Positions 47,653-57,196 of a stretch of 64,000 nt of DNA are shown piece after piece. Location of the stretch: NCBI RefSeq assembly GCF_001766235.1, contig NZ_CP015164.1:1825001-1889000 (forward strand), given 5' to 3'. The notes under the pieces were generated by a model. The model made no database searches. It saw nothing but the letters and a program-made list of their open reading frames with translations, and was not told where the DNA came from. The position numbers were made by a program, and so were the translations under genes. Positions within the stretch are counted from its first letter, which is position 1. Every line of letters begins with the position of its first letter. The stretch is from Acetobacter ascendens. Its GTDB lineage: Bacteria > Pseudomonadota > Alphaproteobacteria > Acetobacterales > Acetobacteraceae.

Positions 47653-48655
47653 CTGTTTCCGTTACCTTTCCGCGAAACACACGATAGGAATAAATTGTGT
47701 AGGTTAGGATAATGGGCAGCAGAATAACTGTGCCTACAAGCTGGAACAATTGACTACTTGGAGGGGCCGAGACATCCCAAAGTGTCAGACCTGGCGGAAC
47801 AATATAGGGCCAAACCGTAATGCCCAAACCAGAAAGGCATAAAAAGAACCAGCCCAAAGCACATAGAAATGGTCCTTTAGAATGCTCATGGCGCAAACCG
47901 CGCACAAACAGAATACCCAGCACAGCCACAAGAACCGGCACCGGAAGAACAAAAACAATATTTGGCCAATCTGTCCAACGGCGCAAATAGGGAGCGTGCA
48001 AAAGTGGTGTCCAAAGACTTACCGCTACAATCCCTACAAACAACCCTATAGCCAGCTTACTTGCCCAGCGGCGGCAAGATGCTTCTAGTGCTCCGGTGGT
48101 GCGCCAAATCAGCCAAGTTGCTCCCAACAAGGCGTAACCACACATCACGGCTAGACCACATAAAATGCTAAAAGGTGTTAGCCAATCAAGCGCCCTTCCG
48201 GCAAAAGCACCATCAACAACTTTTACACCCTGAACAACGCCACCCAGAATGGCACCCTGACAGAATGCAGCAATGCCAGAGCCGACCATGAAACCGACAT
48301 TCCACAGTTTCTCGCGCCCTGTTCCTTGCGTCATGACCCGGAATTCAAACGCCACACCACGAAAAATCAGCGCCAGCAACATCAGGATGATTGGTAGGTA
48401 AAAAGCTGGCAGAAGCGTGCCATATGCTCCCGGGAATACGCCATAAAGTACAGCCCCACCCAACACCATCCATGTTTCATTGCCATCCCATACTGGTGCA
48501 ATGGTGCTAACCATCACATTGCGTCGGCCTGGATCACGCTCCAATGCAAACAGCATGCCAATGCCAAGATCAAAACCATCCAAAATAACGTAGATCGAAA
48601 TCGCCGCTACCAAGATAACGGCCCATATAATCGGGAGCCAATATGTAAGGTCCAT
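47639..48655 (-). CDS. cydB: Cytochrome bd quinol oxidase subunit II
   Basis: This is a membrane subunit of about 338 residues with eight to nine spans. VILDGFDLGIGMLF and NETWMVLGGAVLYGVFPGAY are family signatures. The ATG at 48655 follows AGGAG at good distance; a TTG nine bases upstream overlaps the cydA stop. The frame is intact, but its partner cydA carries two lesions, so the oxidase may not assemble. Confidence 0.93.
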   Translation of the reverse strand: MDLTYWLPIIWAVILVAAISIYVILDGFDLGIGMLFALERDPGRRNVMVSTIAPVWDGNETWMVLGGAVLYGVFPGAYGTLLPAFYLPIILMLLALIFRGVAFEFRVMTQGTGREKLWNVGFMVGSGIAAFCQGAILGGVVQGVKVVDGAFAGRALDWLTPFSILCGLAVMCGYALLGATWLIWRTTGALEASCRRWASKLAIGLFVGIVAVSLWTPLLHAPYLRRWTDWPNIVFVLPVPVLVAVLGILFVRGLRHEHSKGPFLCALGWFFLCLSGLGITVWPYIVPPGLTLWDVSAPPSSQLFQLVGTVILLPIILTYTIYSYRVFRGKVTETDGYH

Positions 48656-48660
48656 TATAT

Positions 48661-50251
48661 TCAAGCTCCTTTACCAGAAGAAGATTCAATAACTTCCGGA
48701 TGCATACGTTCTGCCAAAATATCGGATGCATTTGCGGAGCTTGCTTCCTGCTCCCCTTCTTGCGGTTCATGCCCTAGTTGGCGCACCAAAATGCCAATGC
48801 CAGAACCGAACACAATGACATACACCACAACAAAAGCTGTCATTGTAACAGCCATGCTTGGCAGCATAATTGGTGAAACGCTCTGTGATGTTCTTAGCAG
48901 ACCATAAACTGTCCAAGGCTGCCGTCCCACTTCTGTAGTGACCCAAACCACACAGCAAAGCAAGAAAACCCGCTGGAGCCATACACACTGCAACACGATG
49001 GAACACAGCGTTCGTAAACAAGGTGCGTGTGCGCCGCAGCCACAAAGACCAGAAGCCAACCAACATCATGAGCACCCCAAGTGCAACCATGATACGGAAG
49101 GAAAAGAAAATAACCTGTGAAGGCGGACGTTGATCGCGCGGGAAGTCTTTTAGCCCCGGCACTTTGCCTTCCAGACTATGCGTTAAAATCAGGGAACCAA
49201 GCAGCGGAACTTTTACCGCGTAATCCGTATGCTCGGTTTTCATATTGGGGATACCAAACAAAAGCTCTGGAGCACGGGCAGTGGAATCCCAATCCCCTTC
49301 CATGGCGGCAATTTTTGCTGGCTGATACTTTAGCGTATTCAGACCATGCGCATCACCCGCCATGATTTGTAGAGGGGCCACAATAGCTGCCATCCACATG
49401 GCCATGGAAAACATGGTACGTACTGGAGCCGTAGCCGTTTTTCCTTCACGCCGCGCTTTAAGCATATGCCACGCACCTGTTGCGCCAACAATAAATGCAA
49501 CAGACAAAAAAGCCGCTAACCCCATATGCACTAAGAGCCCTTTTGGAAAAGGCCGATGACGCCGAAATAAGTATGGACGAGACCTCTACATTAACACGAG
49601 AATGACGGAAATCCGTTATTTCCTGATGCTATATGTGCGCTCAGTGAGGCTGATTTGGCGTCAGATTACGATTTTCCAAAAGGGCTCTAAACGGAATGGG
49701 AAAGAAGGATTAAAGATAATAGCCAACCAATCTGCTGGCATAAAACGCCCTGTTGTGGGGTCTATCATATAACCACGCGGCGTTTGCATCCAAGAGTTGG
49801 AAGACAGAATCCACGTCATGGAAATTAACGTGCCTACCGATACGCAGCACGTAGCAGCAAAATGCAGCTTACGCCCAACCTTGTTCATGCCGAATAGCAT
49901 GATGCCAAGAAATCCGGCCTCAAGAAAAAATGCTGTCATAACCTCATAAGACAAAAGAACCCCTGTAATGGGGCCTGCCTTTTGAGAAAAAACCGACCAG
50001 TTTGTGCCGAATTCATACGACATCACCAGACCGGAAACGACGCCCATACCAAAAACAATTGAAAATACCTTGATCCAGTACCGATACAGATCAAGAAAAA
50101 CAGAACGTCCAGTTTTCAGCCAGCATCCTTCCAATACAGCCAAGTAAGCTGCCAGCCCGATTGAAAAGGCCGGAAAGATGATATGAACACCTACAGTAAA
50201 GGCAAACTGGAAGCGCGCCAAAAGAAGCGCAATATCATGCGCAGGTTGCAT
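48661..50251 (-). pseudogene. cydA: Cytochrome bd oxidase subunit I, disrupted twice
   Basis: This is the haem-bearing subunit I of a short-Q-loop, cyanide-insensitive-type bd oxidase. The first 187 codons (MQPAHDIALLLARFQFAFTV to NPSFPFRL) are normal and hold the first haem ligand region. A 153-bp MITE then interrupts the gene at 49535-49687, and the frame stops nine codons into it. The gene resumes at VHMGLAAFLS, continues to PAGFLALLCG, and there one extra base in the AAA at 48945-48947 (GGTTTGG read for GGTTGG on the coding strand) shifts the frame; the true end (WVTTEVGRQPWTVYGLLRTS) is in another frame to 48661. Rejoined, it would give about 478 residues, the expected size. Confidence 0.93.
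49535..49687. mobile_element. MITE copy 1, inside cydA
   Basis: This 153-bp non-coding element has perfect 16-bp terminal inverted repeats (GAGCCCTTTTGGAAAA) and further subterminal TGACGCC/GGCGTCA matches. It is flanked by a TAA duplication (49532-49534 and 49688-49690). TNA target duplications with GAGCC-type ends suggest mobilisation by an IS5-family transposase of the IS1031 group. It has no coding capacity. Confidence 0.93.
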
Positions 50252-50376
50252 AGGTTCTTTCCAAACTTATAATTATGGTGTTTTGACCGAAAATTGACGT
50301 TGGATATCAATAAAAACTCTATCTATACGCCATAAATTCTACGGATATGCATTATACATCGGAAATAACACCATCA

Positions 50377-50400
50377 TGATTTAGCATTTAAGCTAAATCA
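50377..50400. promoter_or_regulatory. Operator-like inverted repeat
   Basis: Two perfect 9-bp arms, TGATTTAGC and GCTAAATCA, are separated by six A/T bases. The length and symmetry fit a dimeric repressor or activator site. The regulator is unknown. Confidence 0.6.
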
Positions 50401-50541
50401 ATAGAAAGTGTTCGTCCAAGATATTTTGTTTATCTTATGATAAAAGATGCTTATCACAACAATTCATCATCTGATGGATGTGTTTATTTGATACCACCTT
50501 CCACCTTGCCACAAATATTGATCTGCCTATGCTAGGCATTA

Positions 50542-50694
50542 GAGCCCTTTTGGAAAAGGCCGATGACGCCGAAATAAGTATGGACGAGACCTCTACATTA
50601 ACACGAGAATGACGGAAATCCGTTATTTCCTGATGCTATATGTGCGCTCAGTGAGGCTGATTTAGCGTCAGATTACGATTTTCCAAAAGGGCTC
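50542..50694. mobile_element. MITE copy 2, upstream of the DyP gene
   Basis: It is identical to copy 1 over 153 bp except for one base (A at 50664 where copy 1 has G at 49657). It is flanked by TTA on both sides (50539-50541 and 50695-50697). It lies 47 bp before the peroxidase start codon. Confidence 0.93.
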
Positions 50695-50741
50695 TTAGTC
50701 GTAATTTTATAACGCATCATATATTTAGGAGTTCCCTCACA

Positions 50742-51773
50742 GTGGTTACACCGCAGCCAGTTGATACGAAATTAACACAATCGGCCCTCTTTCTTGTGAT
50801 GACCCTGAATGATGCCCCTGCGGTACGCACGCAGGTGCTGGACCTGCTTGGTGATATTTCTTCACTTGTACGCGGGGTCGGGTTTCGTATTCCAGATGGT
50901 AAATTAAGCTGTATTACCGGTATTGGATCAAATGCATGGGACCTACTTTTTGGCGCACCACGCCCCAAGGAGCTTCACCCTTTTCAGGAAATTAACGGCG
51001 TGCATCATGCCCCCTCAACACCGGGGGATCTTTTGTTCCATATTCGCGCTACGCGTATGGATTTATGCTTTGAACTGGCAACGGCCCTTACGTCCAGACT
51101 GGAAGACGTGGCAAAAGTTACAGATGAAGTACATGGTTTTAAGTATTTTGATGCACGAGATCTGCTTGGTTTTGTTGATGGCACCGAAAACCCAACCGGA
51201 CAGGCAGCTTTTGCGGCAACAGTTATTGAAGATGAAGATCCATCCTTTACGGGCGGCAGTTACGTTATTGTCCAGAAATACCTGCATGATCTAAAAAAAT
51301 GGAATTCTATTCCGACTGAAGTTCAGGAACACATTATCGGTCGCAAAAAAGTATCCGACATAGAATTGCCCGAAGCAGCCAAACCCAGCTATGCGCACAA
51401 TGTTCTTACCAACATTGAAGAAAACGGGCAGCAGCTTCAGATTGTGCGTGACAACATGCCTTTTGGAGAAGTGGGGAAAGGAGAGTTTGGTACATACTTT
51501 ATTGGCTATGCACGCTCCCCTGCACGCACAGAGCAGATGTTACAAAATATGTTTATCGGAAAGCCACCGGGCAATTACGATAGAATTCTGGATGTCAGCA
51601 CAGCGGTAACAGGGGCACTTTTCTTTATTCCCACAAGTGAATTTCTTGACGATGCTCCCAACATGAGCACAGAAAATACGCAGGCATCTCCAGAACCTAC
51701 ATCCGCTCTTCACAACACAAAAGCACTTCATGGTTCTCTCGGAATTGGATCATTAAACAATAAGGACGCCTGA
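50742..51773 (+). CDS. DyP-type peroxidase, encapsulin cargo
   Basis: This dye-decolorizing haem peroxidase of 343 residues shows the GxxDG motif in LLGFVDGTENP (residues 142-151), the proximal haem histidine likely in SYAHN (about 219) and the distal arginine in IVRDNMPFG (about 235). After about residue 305 comes a flexible linker and the tail LHGSLGIGSLNNKDA, which matches the encapsulation signal of DyP cargo proteins. The encapsulin shell gene follows one base later. It starts with GTG. Confidence 0.95.
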   Translation: MVTPQPVDTKLTQSALFLVMTLNDAPAVRTQVLDLLGDISSLVRGVGFRIPDGKLSCITGIGSNAWDLLFGAPRPKELHPFQEINGVHHAPSTPGDLLFHIRATRMDLCFELATALTSRLEDVAKVTDEVHGFKYFDARDLLGFVDGTENPTGQAAFAATVIEDEDPSFTGGSYVIVQKYLHDLKKWNSIPTEVQEHIIGRKKVSDIELPEAAKPSYAHNVLTNIEENGQQLQIVRDNMPFGEVGKGEFGTYFIGYARSPARTEQMLQNMFIGKPPGNYDRILDVSTAVTGALFFIPTSEFLDDAPNMSTENTQASPEPTSALHNTKALHGSLGIGSLNNKDA

Positions 51774-51774
51774 T

Positions 51775-52569
51775 ATGAACAACCTGCATAAACATCTCGC
51801 CCCTATTTCCCACGCAGCTTGGGCCGAAATTGAACAGGAAGCCTCTCGCACCATCCGCCGCAATCTGGCCGGACGGCGCGTGGTGGATACACCAGAACCA
51901 AAAGGCACAGCATTTTCCAGTGTCGGCACTGGCCGCAATAAACCGATCCAGCCCCTAAGCGATGGCATACAGGCCGTACAGCGCGAAGTGCTTCCTGTTG
52001 TTGAACTGCGTGTGCCCTTTACCTTATCACGCGAAGAAATTGATGCTGTAGAACGCGGCTCTCTGGATTCCGATTGGCAGCCCGTTAAAGATGCCGCGCA
52101 GAAAATTGCTTTTGCAGAAGACCGCGCCATTTTTGAGGGTTATGCTGCCGCTGGTATTACGGGTATTCGGAAAGCATCATCAAACCCTCTCACAAAACTG
52201 CCAGTTGCTGCAAAAGATTACCCTCGGGCCATTACCAATGCATTGGACACATTGCGCCTTGCTGGTGTGAACGGCCCCTATGCGCTCGTGCTTGGCACAA
52301 AAGCTTATCAAGCTGTGAGCGGCGGAGATGATGCTGGTTACCCTGTTCTCAAGCATATCGAAAGCCTGATTGAAGGTGAACCAATCTGGGCACCCGCTAT
52401 TGAAGGTGCCTTTGTTATCTCCAAACGCGGTGGAGATTTGCAACTTGATATCGGGCAGGACTTTTCCATCGGTTATCTAAGCCATACGACAGAAACCGTT
52501 GAATTGTATCTTCAGGAAAGCTTTACCTTCCGCGTGCTTACAAGCGAAGCAACTGTCTGCATCGAGTAA
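51775..52569 (+). CDS. Encapsulin nanocompartment shell protein
   Basis: This is the linocin/family 1 encapsulin, 264 residues, HK97-like fold, which self-assembles into a protein shell and takes up cargo bearing a C-terminal signal. Recognisable stretches are HLAPISHAAWAEIEQEASRTI, ERGSLDSDWQPVKDAA and EDRAIFEGY, and the C-terminal SFTFRVLTSEATVCIE. It follows the DyP gene in an obvious two-gene operon. Confidence 0.96.
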   Translation: MNNLHKHLAPISHAAWAEIEQEASRTIRRNLAGRRVVDTPEPKGTAFSSVGTGRNKPIQPLSDGIQAVQREVLPVVELRVPFTLSREEIDAVERGSLDSDWQPVKDAAQKIAFAEDRAIFEGYAAAGITGIRKASSNPLTKLPVAAKDYPRAITNALDTLRLAGVNGPYALVLGTKAYQAVSGGDDAGYPVLKHIESLIEGEPIWAPAIEGAFVISKRGGDLQLDIGQDFSIGYLSHTTETVELYLQESFTFRVLTSEATVCIE

Positions 52570-52986
52570 CTTTTTGGAGAGGTGTCGTGCCATTTACAAT
52601 AAGATGGTCACGACATCTCACTTAAACATCCAATAAATATCACTATTTATCCTATTTTATGAATTAGCCATTCATTCGTATTTGACAAAAACAACTCTTG
52701 ATTTAGATATTATAATATATTTTTAACTCCGATATATAATATATAAAAAAATTTTTACTTTATTATTTCAAATTATATTTAAGTAAATATAAATACACTC
52801 ACTAAAATATTCCATATAAATTCAAATAAACCCTGTTGAGTTTATTTTTAAAAAACAATATATACATCAATTCTACGGCATTTCGATTCTGCAATGACTT
52901 CCCTGAATCTGCGATTACTGTTATTGCATTATCGAAACAAGGTGCGTTCCATAAAATATATTGCAGATTTCGCACTGTCTGTTGTC
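52570..52986 (+). promoter_or_regulatory. AT-rich region before the permease gene
   Basis: This 417-bp gap is very AT-rich. TTGACA at 52682-52687 followed by TAGATA/TATTAT about 16-20 bases later is a plausible promoter for the permease and following gene. No other gene is seen; a longer permease reading frame starting at 52894 is possible. Confidence 0.45.
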
Positions 52987-54492
52987 ATGGAGATAGAAAT
53001 TTTGGACACAAAAACTTCTTCATCCCACCCTCTTCAACAGACTTCAGAAGGATACAAACAAGCTTTAGGCAAACGTCAGATCCAAATGATCTCTATCGGA
53101 GGTGCCATTGGAACTGGCCTTTTTCTTGGTGCGGGAAGTAGGCTTCAGGCCGTAGGCCCTTCTCTTGCAATCGTTTATCTGGTTTGCGGCGTTTTTTCCT
53201 TCCTTATGCTCAGAGCATTGGGGGAACTGGTTATGTACCGGCCTACCAGCGGCAGTTTTGTTTCCTACGCGCTGGAATTTCTTGGGCCGCGCGCTTCTTA
53301 TGTAGCTGAGGCACTTTCGTTCTTCAGTTGGGCCATGACGGGTATTGTCGATATTACCGCCATTGCCCTTTACATGCATTTCTGGGGTGTATTTGCTGCC
53401 GTTCCACAATGGGTTATGGCGTTAATGGCCCTTATGGTTATTACATTAATGAATCTTATTGGTGTAAAATGGTTTGGCGAGATGGAGTTCTGGTTCTCGC
53501 TTATTAAAGTTGCAGCACTTTTAATTTTTCTTGTTGTCGGAAGTGCTATTTTAGGGCTGCGCGTACCAATTGATGGACACACGACAGGCCTACAACTGAT
53601 TACGGAGCATGGTGGCCTGTTCCCTCATGGGGCTCTGCCTGCGCTTGCCCTCATGCAAGGTGTTGTATTCGCCTATTTCGGCATTGAGATGATTGGCACT
53701 GCCGCCGGTGAATGCCAGAATATACGTGAAATTCTGCCATCTGCCATTAACAATGTTATTTGGCGGATCATTATTTTTTACGTTGGTACTGTTACTCTTC
53801 TTGTGCTGCTTCTGCCGTGGTCATCTTATCAGGCGGGTATTAGCCCATTTGTAACGTTTTTTTCCAAACTCGGTATCCCGGGGGTGGATTCCCTTATGAA
53901 CATTGTCGTGCTCACGGCAGCACTCTCCAGCCTGAACTCTGGCCTTTATTCCACAGGCAGAGTGCTTCGGGCTCTGGCACTTAACGGATCCGCGCCACGG
54001 TATCTAACATATATGAACACACAGTCTGTTCCAGCAGCAGCCATTCTTACAACTGTTGCCATTTACCTGGTAGGTGTTGGACTAAACTACCTTTTGCCAT
54101 CACAAATTTTCGAAATCGTACTCAACATGGCCTCTCTAGGGATTATCAGCACTTGGTGCTTTATTCTCTTATGCCAGATCAAATTACGTCAGGCTATTAA
54201 GGCTGGTCGTATTGCTCCTACGGGTTTTGCAATGCCCGGTGCTCCTTGTACATCATGGCTAAGTATTGTATTTTTTCTCTGCATTTTACTGCTGATGGCA
54301 CTGGATTACCCAACCGGCACCATGTCTATTGCCGCCATTCCATTATTGGCTCTTGTGCTGATTATTGGATGGAAGTTCTCCAACCAGAAACCACACAATA
54401 TTGTTCCACAAACACTCTCCTCGGTGGAACTTACTGATGATGCAGACTTTCCATGTGCGGAAAACACTCAAGTTTCCAAGGAGCACATTTGA
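52987..54492 (+). CDS. Amino acid permease (AAT/APC family)
   Basis: This is a 12-span amino acid:proton symporter of about 501 residues. QIQMISIGGAIGTGLFLGAGSRL and FLMLRALGELVMYRPTSGSFVSYA are family signatures. The closest known groups are GABA, proline and aromatic permeases, and the substrate is open. The Met of MEIEILDTK was taken as start. It overlaps the next gene by one base (TGATG). Confidence 0.88.
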   Translation: MEIEILDTKTSSSHPLQQTSEGYKQALGKRQIQMISIGGAIGTGLFLGAGSRLQAVGPSLAIVYLVCGVFSFLMLRALGELVMYRPTSGSFVSYALEFLGPRASYVAEALSFFSWAMTGIVDITAIALYMHFWGVFAAVPQWVMALMALMVITLMNLIGVKWFGEMEFWFSLIKVAALLIFLVVGSAILGLRVPIDGHTTGLQLITEHGGLFPHGALPALALMQGVVFAYFGIEMIGTAAGECQNIREILPSAINNVIWRIIIFYVGTVTLLVLLLPWSSYQAGISPFVTFFSKLGIPGVDSLMNIVVLTAALSSLNSGLYSTGRVLRALALNGSAPRYLTYMNTQSVPAAAILTTVAIYLVGVGLNYLLPSQIFEIVLNMASLGIISTWCFILLCQIKLRQAIKAGRIAPTGFAMPGAPCTSWLSIVFFLCILLLMALDYPTGTMSIAAIPLLALVLIIGWKFSNQKPHNIVPQTLSSVELTDDADFPCAENTQVSKEHI

Positions 54493-55147
54493 TGAGCAGC
54501 ATTTTCAAAAATTTTCTCTATAAACCTTTGCGTTTCCTACTGCCTCTTGCCTTATCAGCCGTTACTGTAACAACATACTCCCCTAACGCACACGCGGCTG
54601 ATCAGTGGTACACTGGGTCTCTGGTTTCTCCGTCAGGCCCCCTCTCTAAACAGGGCATGTTTCTTTTAGAACCTTATATGTACTACTCTGTACCTTCAGG
54701 TATGATAGGGCCACACAATAACAACGTGCCTATGTCCTCCCCTCGTCAGCAATCGGTTACCAGTTTTACCATTTACCGATATGCCCTAACGGATTACCTG
54801 AGCATTCAAACCACTCCGGCCATCAGTTATCGGTGGAAACATGGAGACACAACCAGTAGTGGCCTGAAAATGGGGGATGTGCCAGTTGATCTGATGTGGC
54901 GCTACCTTACAGCAGATCCCAAAAGGTTTATTCCCACACTTAACCTGATTACCGGCGTTTCCTTTCCTACGGGTGATTACTCTCACCTAGGACGTTCGCA
55001 GGATGGTGTTGGCAGCGGGGTTTACACATATCGCGCAACGTTAACCGAACAGTCCACTTACACCATGCCCAATAACCACGAGCTGAGGTTACGGTTATGG
55101 GCGACCTTCCGCCGCGCGCTTAACTCTGCCCATCTGAGAGATGTTAC
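54492..55147 (+). pseudogene. Outer-membrane transporter-like protein cut by IS66
   Basis: A Sec signal peptide (about residues 1-35, ending NAHA) is followed by beta-strand-like sequence with alternating aromatic residues (MFLLEPYMYYSVPSG, RYALTDYLSIQTTPAISY, LNLITGVSFPTGDYS). This fits the outer-membrane channel family once named for phenol degradation. The frame is cut by IS66 at 55148 after about 218 residues; the missing C-terminus is not found on the other side of the element. It is coupled to the permease gene, so an outer-membrane partner for the same substrate is possible. Confidence 0.65.
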
Positions 55148-55174
55148 GTAACGGGCCGTTCTGGGCCGCCTTGA

Positions 55175-56785
55175 TTATGCGACCTGTCTGTGCGGTGTAT
55201 TCAGGGGTTGCCAATTCCATGGCAATAGTTCGTGGAGCCGATTGATCTTGTGCTCGTTGATACGGGCCAGGACGTCGGCGAGGTAATCGTGCGGGTTGAT
55301 GCCTGAGAGTTTTGCGCTTTCGATAAGCGTCATGGCATCAGCGATGTTGTCGCCCCCGGCGTCTGAACCGGCAAACAGATAGTTTTTCCGCCCGACGCAT
55401 ACCGGTCGTATGGCCCGCTCGGCAGGATTGTTGTCGATGGCAACACGACCATCTTCGAGGAAGAGGGTAAAGGCTGCCCACCGGTTGAGCGCATAACGGA
55501 TTGCTTTTGCCAGTTCCCCCTTGCCTGGGATACGGGCGAGCTGTGTTTCGCACCATGCGTGGAATGCTGTGACACGAGGGCGGCTTTTTTCCTGTCGGAC
55601 AGCCAGACGATACGGAGCAGGAGACCCGGTGAGCTGCCGCTCGATATCGTAGAGTTCCCCGATCTGCTCGAGTGCTTCCCTTGCGATTGTCGAATCACTG
55701 CCCTTCCAGACATCATGGAAGGCCCTGCGGAGATGAGCCCAGCAGGCCGCTTCGCGCACATGCACGGTTCCCGTTGCATCGGGTTTATACAGATCCCTGA
55801 ACCCCGCGTAGGCGTCAGCCTGCAGAATGCCCCGGAACTGTGCCAGATGGGTCTGGGGATTGATCCCCTTGCGATCGGGAGAGAACCAGTAGGCCACGGC
55901 GGGCGGATCACTCCCGCCCCAGGGGCGGGGATCGCGCAGATAGGTCCAGATCCGCCCTTCCTTCACACCACGTGGTTTCCCAGCCTGACGCAGGCGAGGA
56001 TCAAGAACCTGGATGGGTGTATCATCGGCATGCAGCAGGTCTGCCTTTACGACATCCTGACGGATCAGATCTGTGAGAGGACGCAGAACGGCAACGGCCT
56101 GACCACACCAGTCGATCAGGGTTGAACGGGGAATGTCCACACCCTGACGGGAAAAGATCTCATTCTGACGATAAAGCGGAATGTGATCATCGAATTTTGA
56201 GACCAGGATATGGGCCAGCAGCCCGGGGCCAGCCATGCCCCGTGGGACAGGGCGCGACGGTGCTTCAGGCTGTACCATTGTTTCGCAATGACGGCAGGAT
56301 TTCTTCAGCCGTGCCGTTTCGACAACTTTCAGTTTTGCCGCAATAAAGTCCAGTATTTCGGTGACATCTTCGCCAACGAGGCGTAGGGGACCGCCACAGG
56401 CGGGACAGGCCTCGCCCGGGTCGAGAACAATACGCTCCCGTGGTGTCGTGTCGGAAACCTTTGGTTTGCCGCGCCATCTGGGGGAAGAGACCACACCATC
56501 GCTGTCATCGTGCTCCCTGATGTCAGGAGAAGGATCGGCTGCCGCGATGGCGATTTTCACATCTTCAAGAAGCAGTTCGAGCTGTTCAATCTCACGGTCT
56601 ATCTTTTCTGAACTGGCCCCGAATTTCTGTTTCTGAAGACGCGCGATCCGGATTTTGAGAGACTGGACAAGAGCTTCATACGCACGGGCTGAAGCGGAAA
56701 GCCGAGCCACTTCAGTCTGCAGGGAAACAATCATTTCCCTCAGGATATCTGGATCATCAGGCAGGACCGCGGGCGCATGCGTCAT
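55175..56785 (-). CDS. tnpC: IS66 transposase TnpC
   Basis: This is a DDE transposase of 536 residues: N-terminal leucine-zipper-like segment (about 10-60), a CPACGG...CRHCE zinc finger, and the catalytic core with LLHADDTPIQVL, LQADAYAGF and NNPAERAIRP. All parts look intact. Confidence 0.96.
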   Translation of the reverse strand: MTHAPAVLPDDPDILREMIVSLQTEVARLSASARAYEALVQSLKIRIARLQKQKFGASSEKIDREIEQLELLLEDVKIAIAAADPSPDIREHDDSDGVVSSPRWRGKPKVSDTTPRERIVLDPGEACPACGGPLRLVGEDVTEILDFIAAKLKVVETARLKKSCRHCETMVQPEAPSRPVPRGMAGPGLLAHILVSKFDDHIPLYRQNEIFSRQGVDIPRSTLIDWCGQAVAVLRPLTDLIRQDVVKADLLHADDTPIQVLDPRLRQAGKPRGVKEGRIWTYLRDPRPWGGSDPPAVAYWFSPDRKGINPQTHLAQFRGILQADAYAGFRDLYKPDATGTVHVREAACWAHLRRAFHDVWKGSDSTIAREALEQIGELYDIERQLTGSPAPYRLAVRQEKSRPRVTAFHAWCETQLARIPGKGELAKAIRYALNRWAAFTLFLEDGRVAIDNNPAERAIRPVCVGRKNYLFAGSDAGGDNIADAMTLIESAKLSGINPHDYLADVLARINEHKINRLHELLPWNWQPLNTPHRQVA

Positions 56786-56848
56786 TATGAAAAAATAGCA
56801 GAAAACCCAATAAAAGACAAAAGGTTCTGCACGATCACGCCATAAAAA

Positions 56849-57196
56849 TCAGGCCACGCGAGACGGTGGCGCAGACCAGGAAGGTCGTCTCCACTCCATG
56901 CCTTCCCACAGCATGGCCATCTGTGCGGCTGTCAGGCGTGCAACGCCATCTGCCGGCGAGGGCCATGGAAAACGTCCCTTCTCAAGCACCTTGTAATAAA
57001 GACAGAACCCCTGACCGTCCCACATCAGAAGCTTGATCCTGTCCCCACGGCGACCACGAAAGGCAAAGAGCGCTCCCGATGTCGGGTTCTGACGCAGCAC
57101 GTCCTGTGCCAGTGCAGCCAGACCCGATATCCCCTTGCGCATATCCGTAACCCCGCAGGCCAGATAGACGCGCACACCGTTGCCCACGCCAATCAT
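56849..57196 (-). CDS. tnpB: IS66 accessory protein TnpB
   Basis: This 115-residue protein has the conserved GVRVYLACGVTDMRKGISGLAALAQ and FRGRRGDRIKLLMWDGQGFCL of the IS66 Orf2 family. It is required with TnpA for transposition in this family. Its start overlaps tnpA by four bases. Confidence 0.96.
   Translation of the reverse strand: MIGVGNGVRVYLACGVTDMRKGISGLAALAQDVLRQNPTSGALFAFRGRRGDRIKLLMWDGQGFCLYYKVLEKGRFPWPSPADGVARLTAAQMAMLWEGMEWRRPSWSAPPSRVA

Larger units (their letters stand above)
50252..50741. promoter_or_regulatory. cydA-dyp divergent region with an inverted repeat and a MITE
   Basis: This 490-bp AT-rich gap lies between divergent cydA and the DyP peroxidase gene. A perfect 9-bp inverted repeat with a 6-nt spacer (TGATTTAGC/GCTAAATCA, 50377-50400) is a strong operator candidate, 126 bp before cydA. 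MITE copy 2 fills 50542-50694. AGGAG lies about ten bases before the dyp GTG start. Confidence 0.6.

Noticed and set aside
49532-49690. Reading the MITE as an exon or intein joining the two halves of cydA
   Set aside because: It has terminal inverted repeats, a target duplication and stop codons in the cydA frame, and a second copy lies in non-coding DNA.
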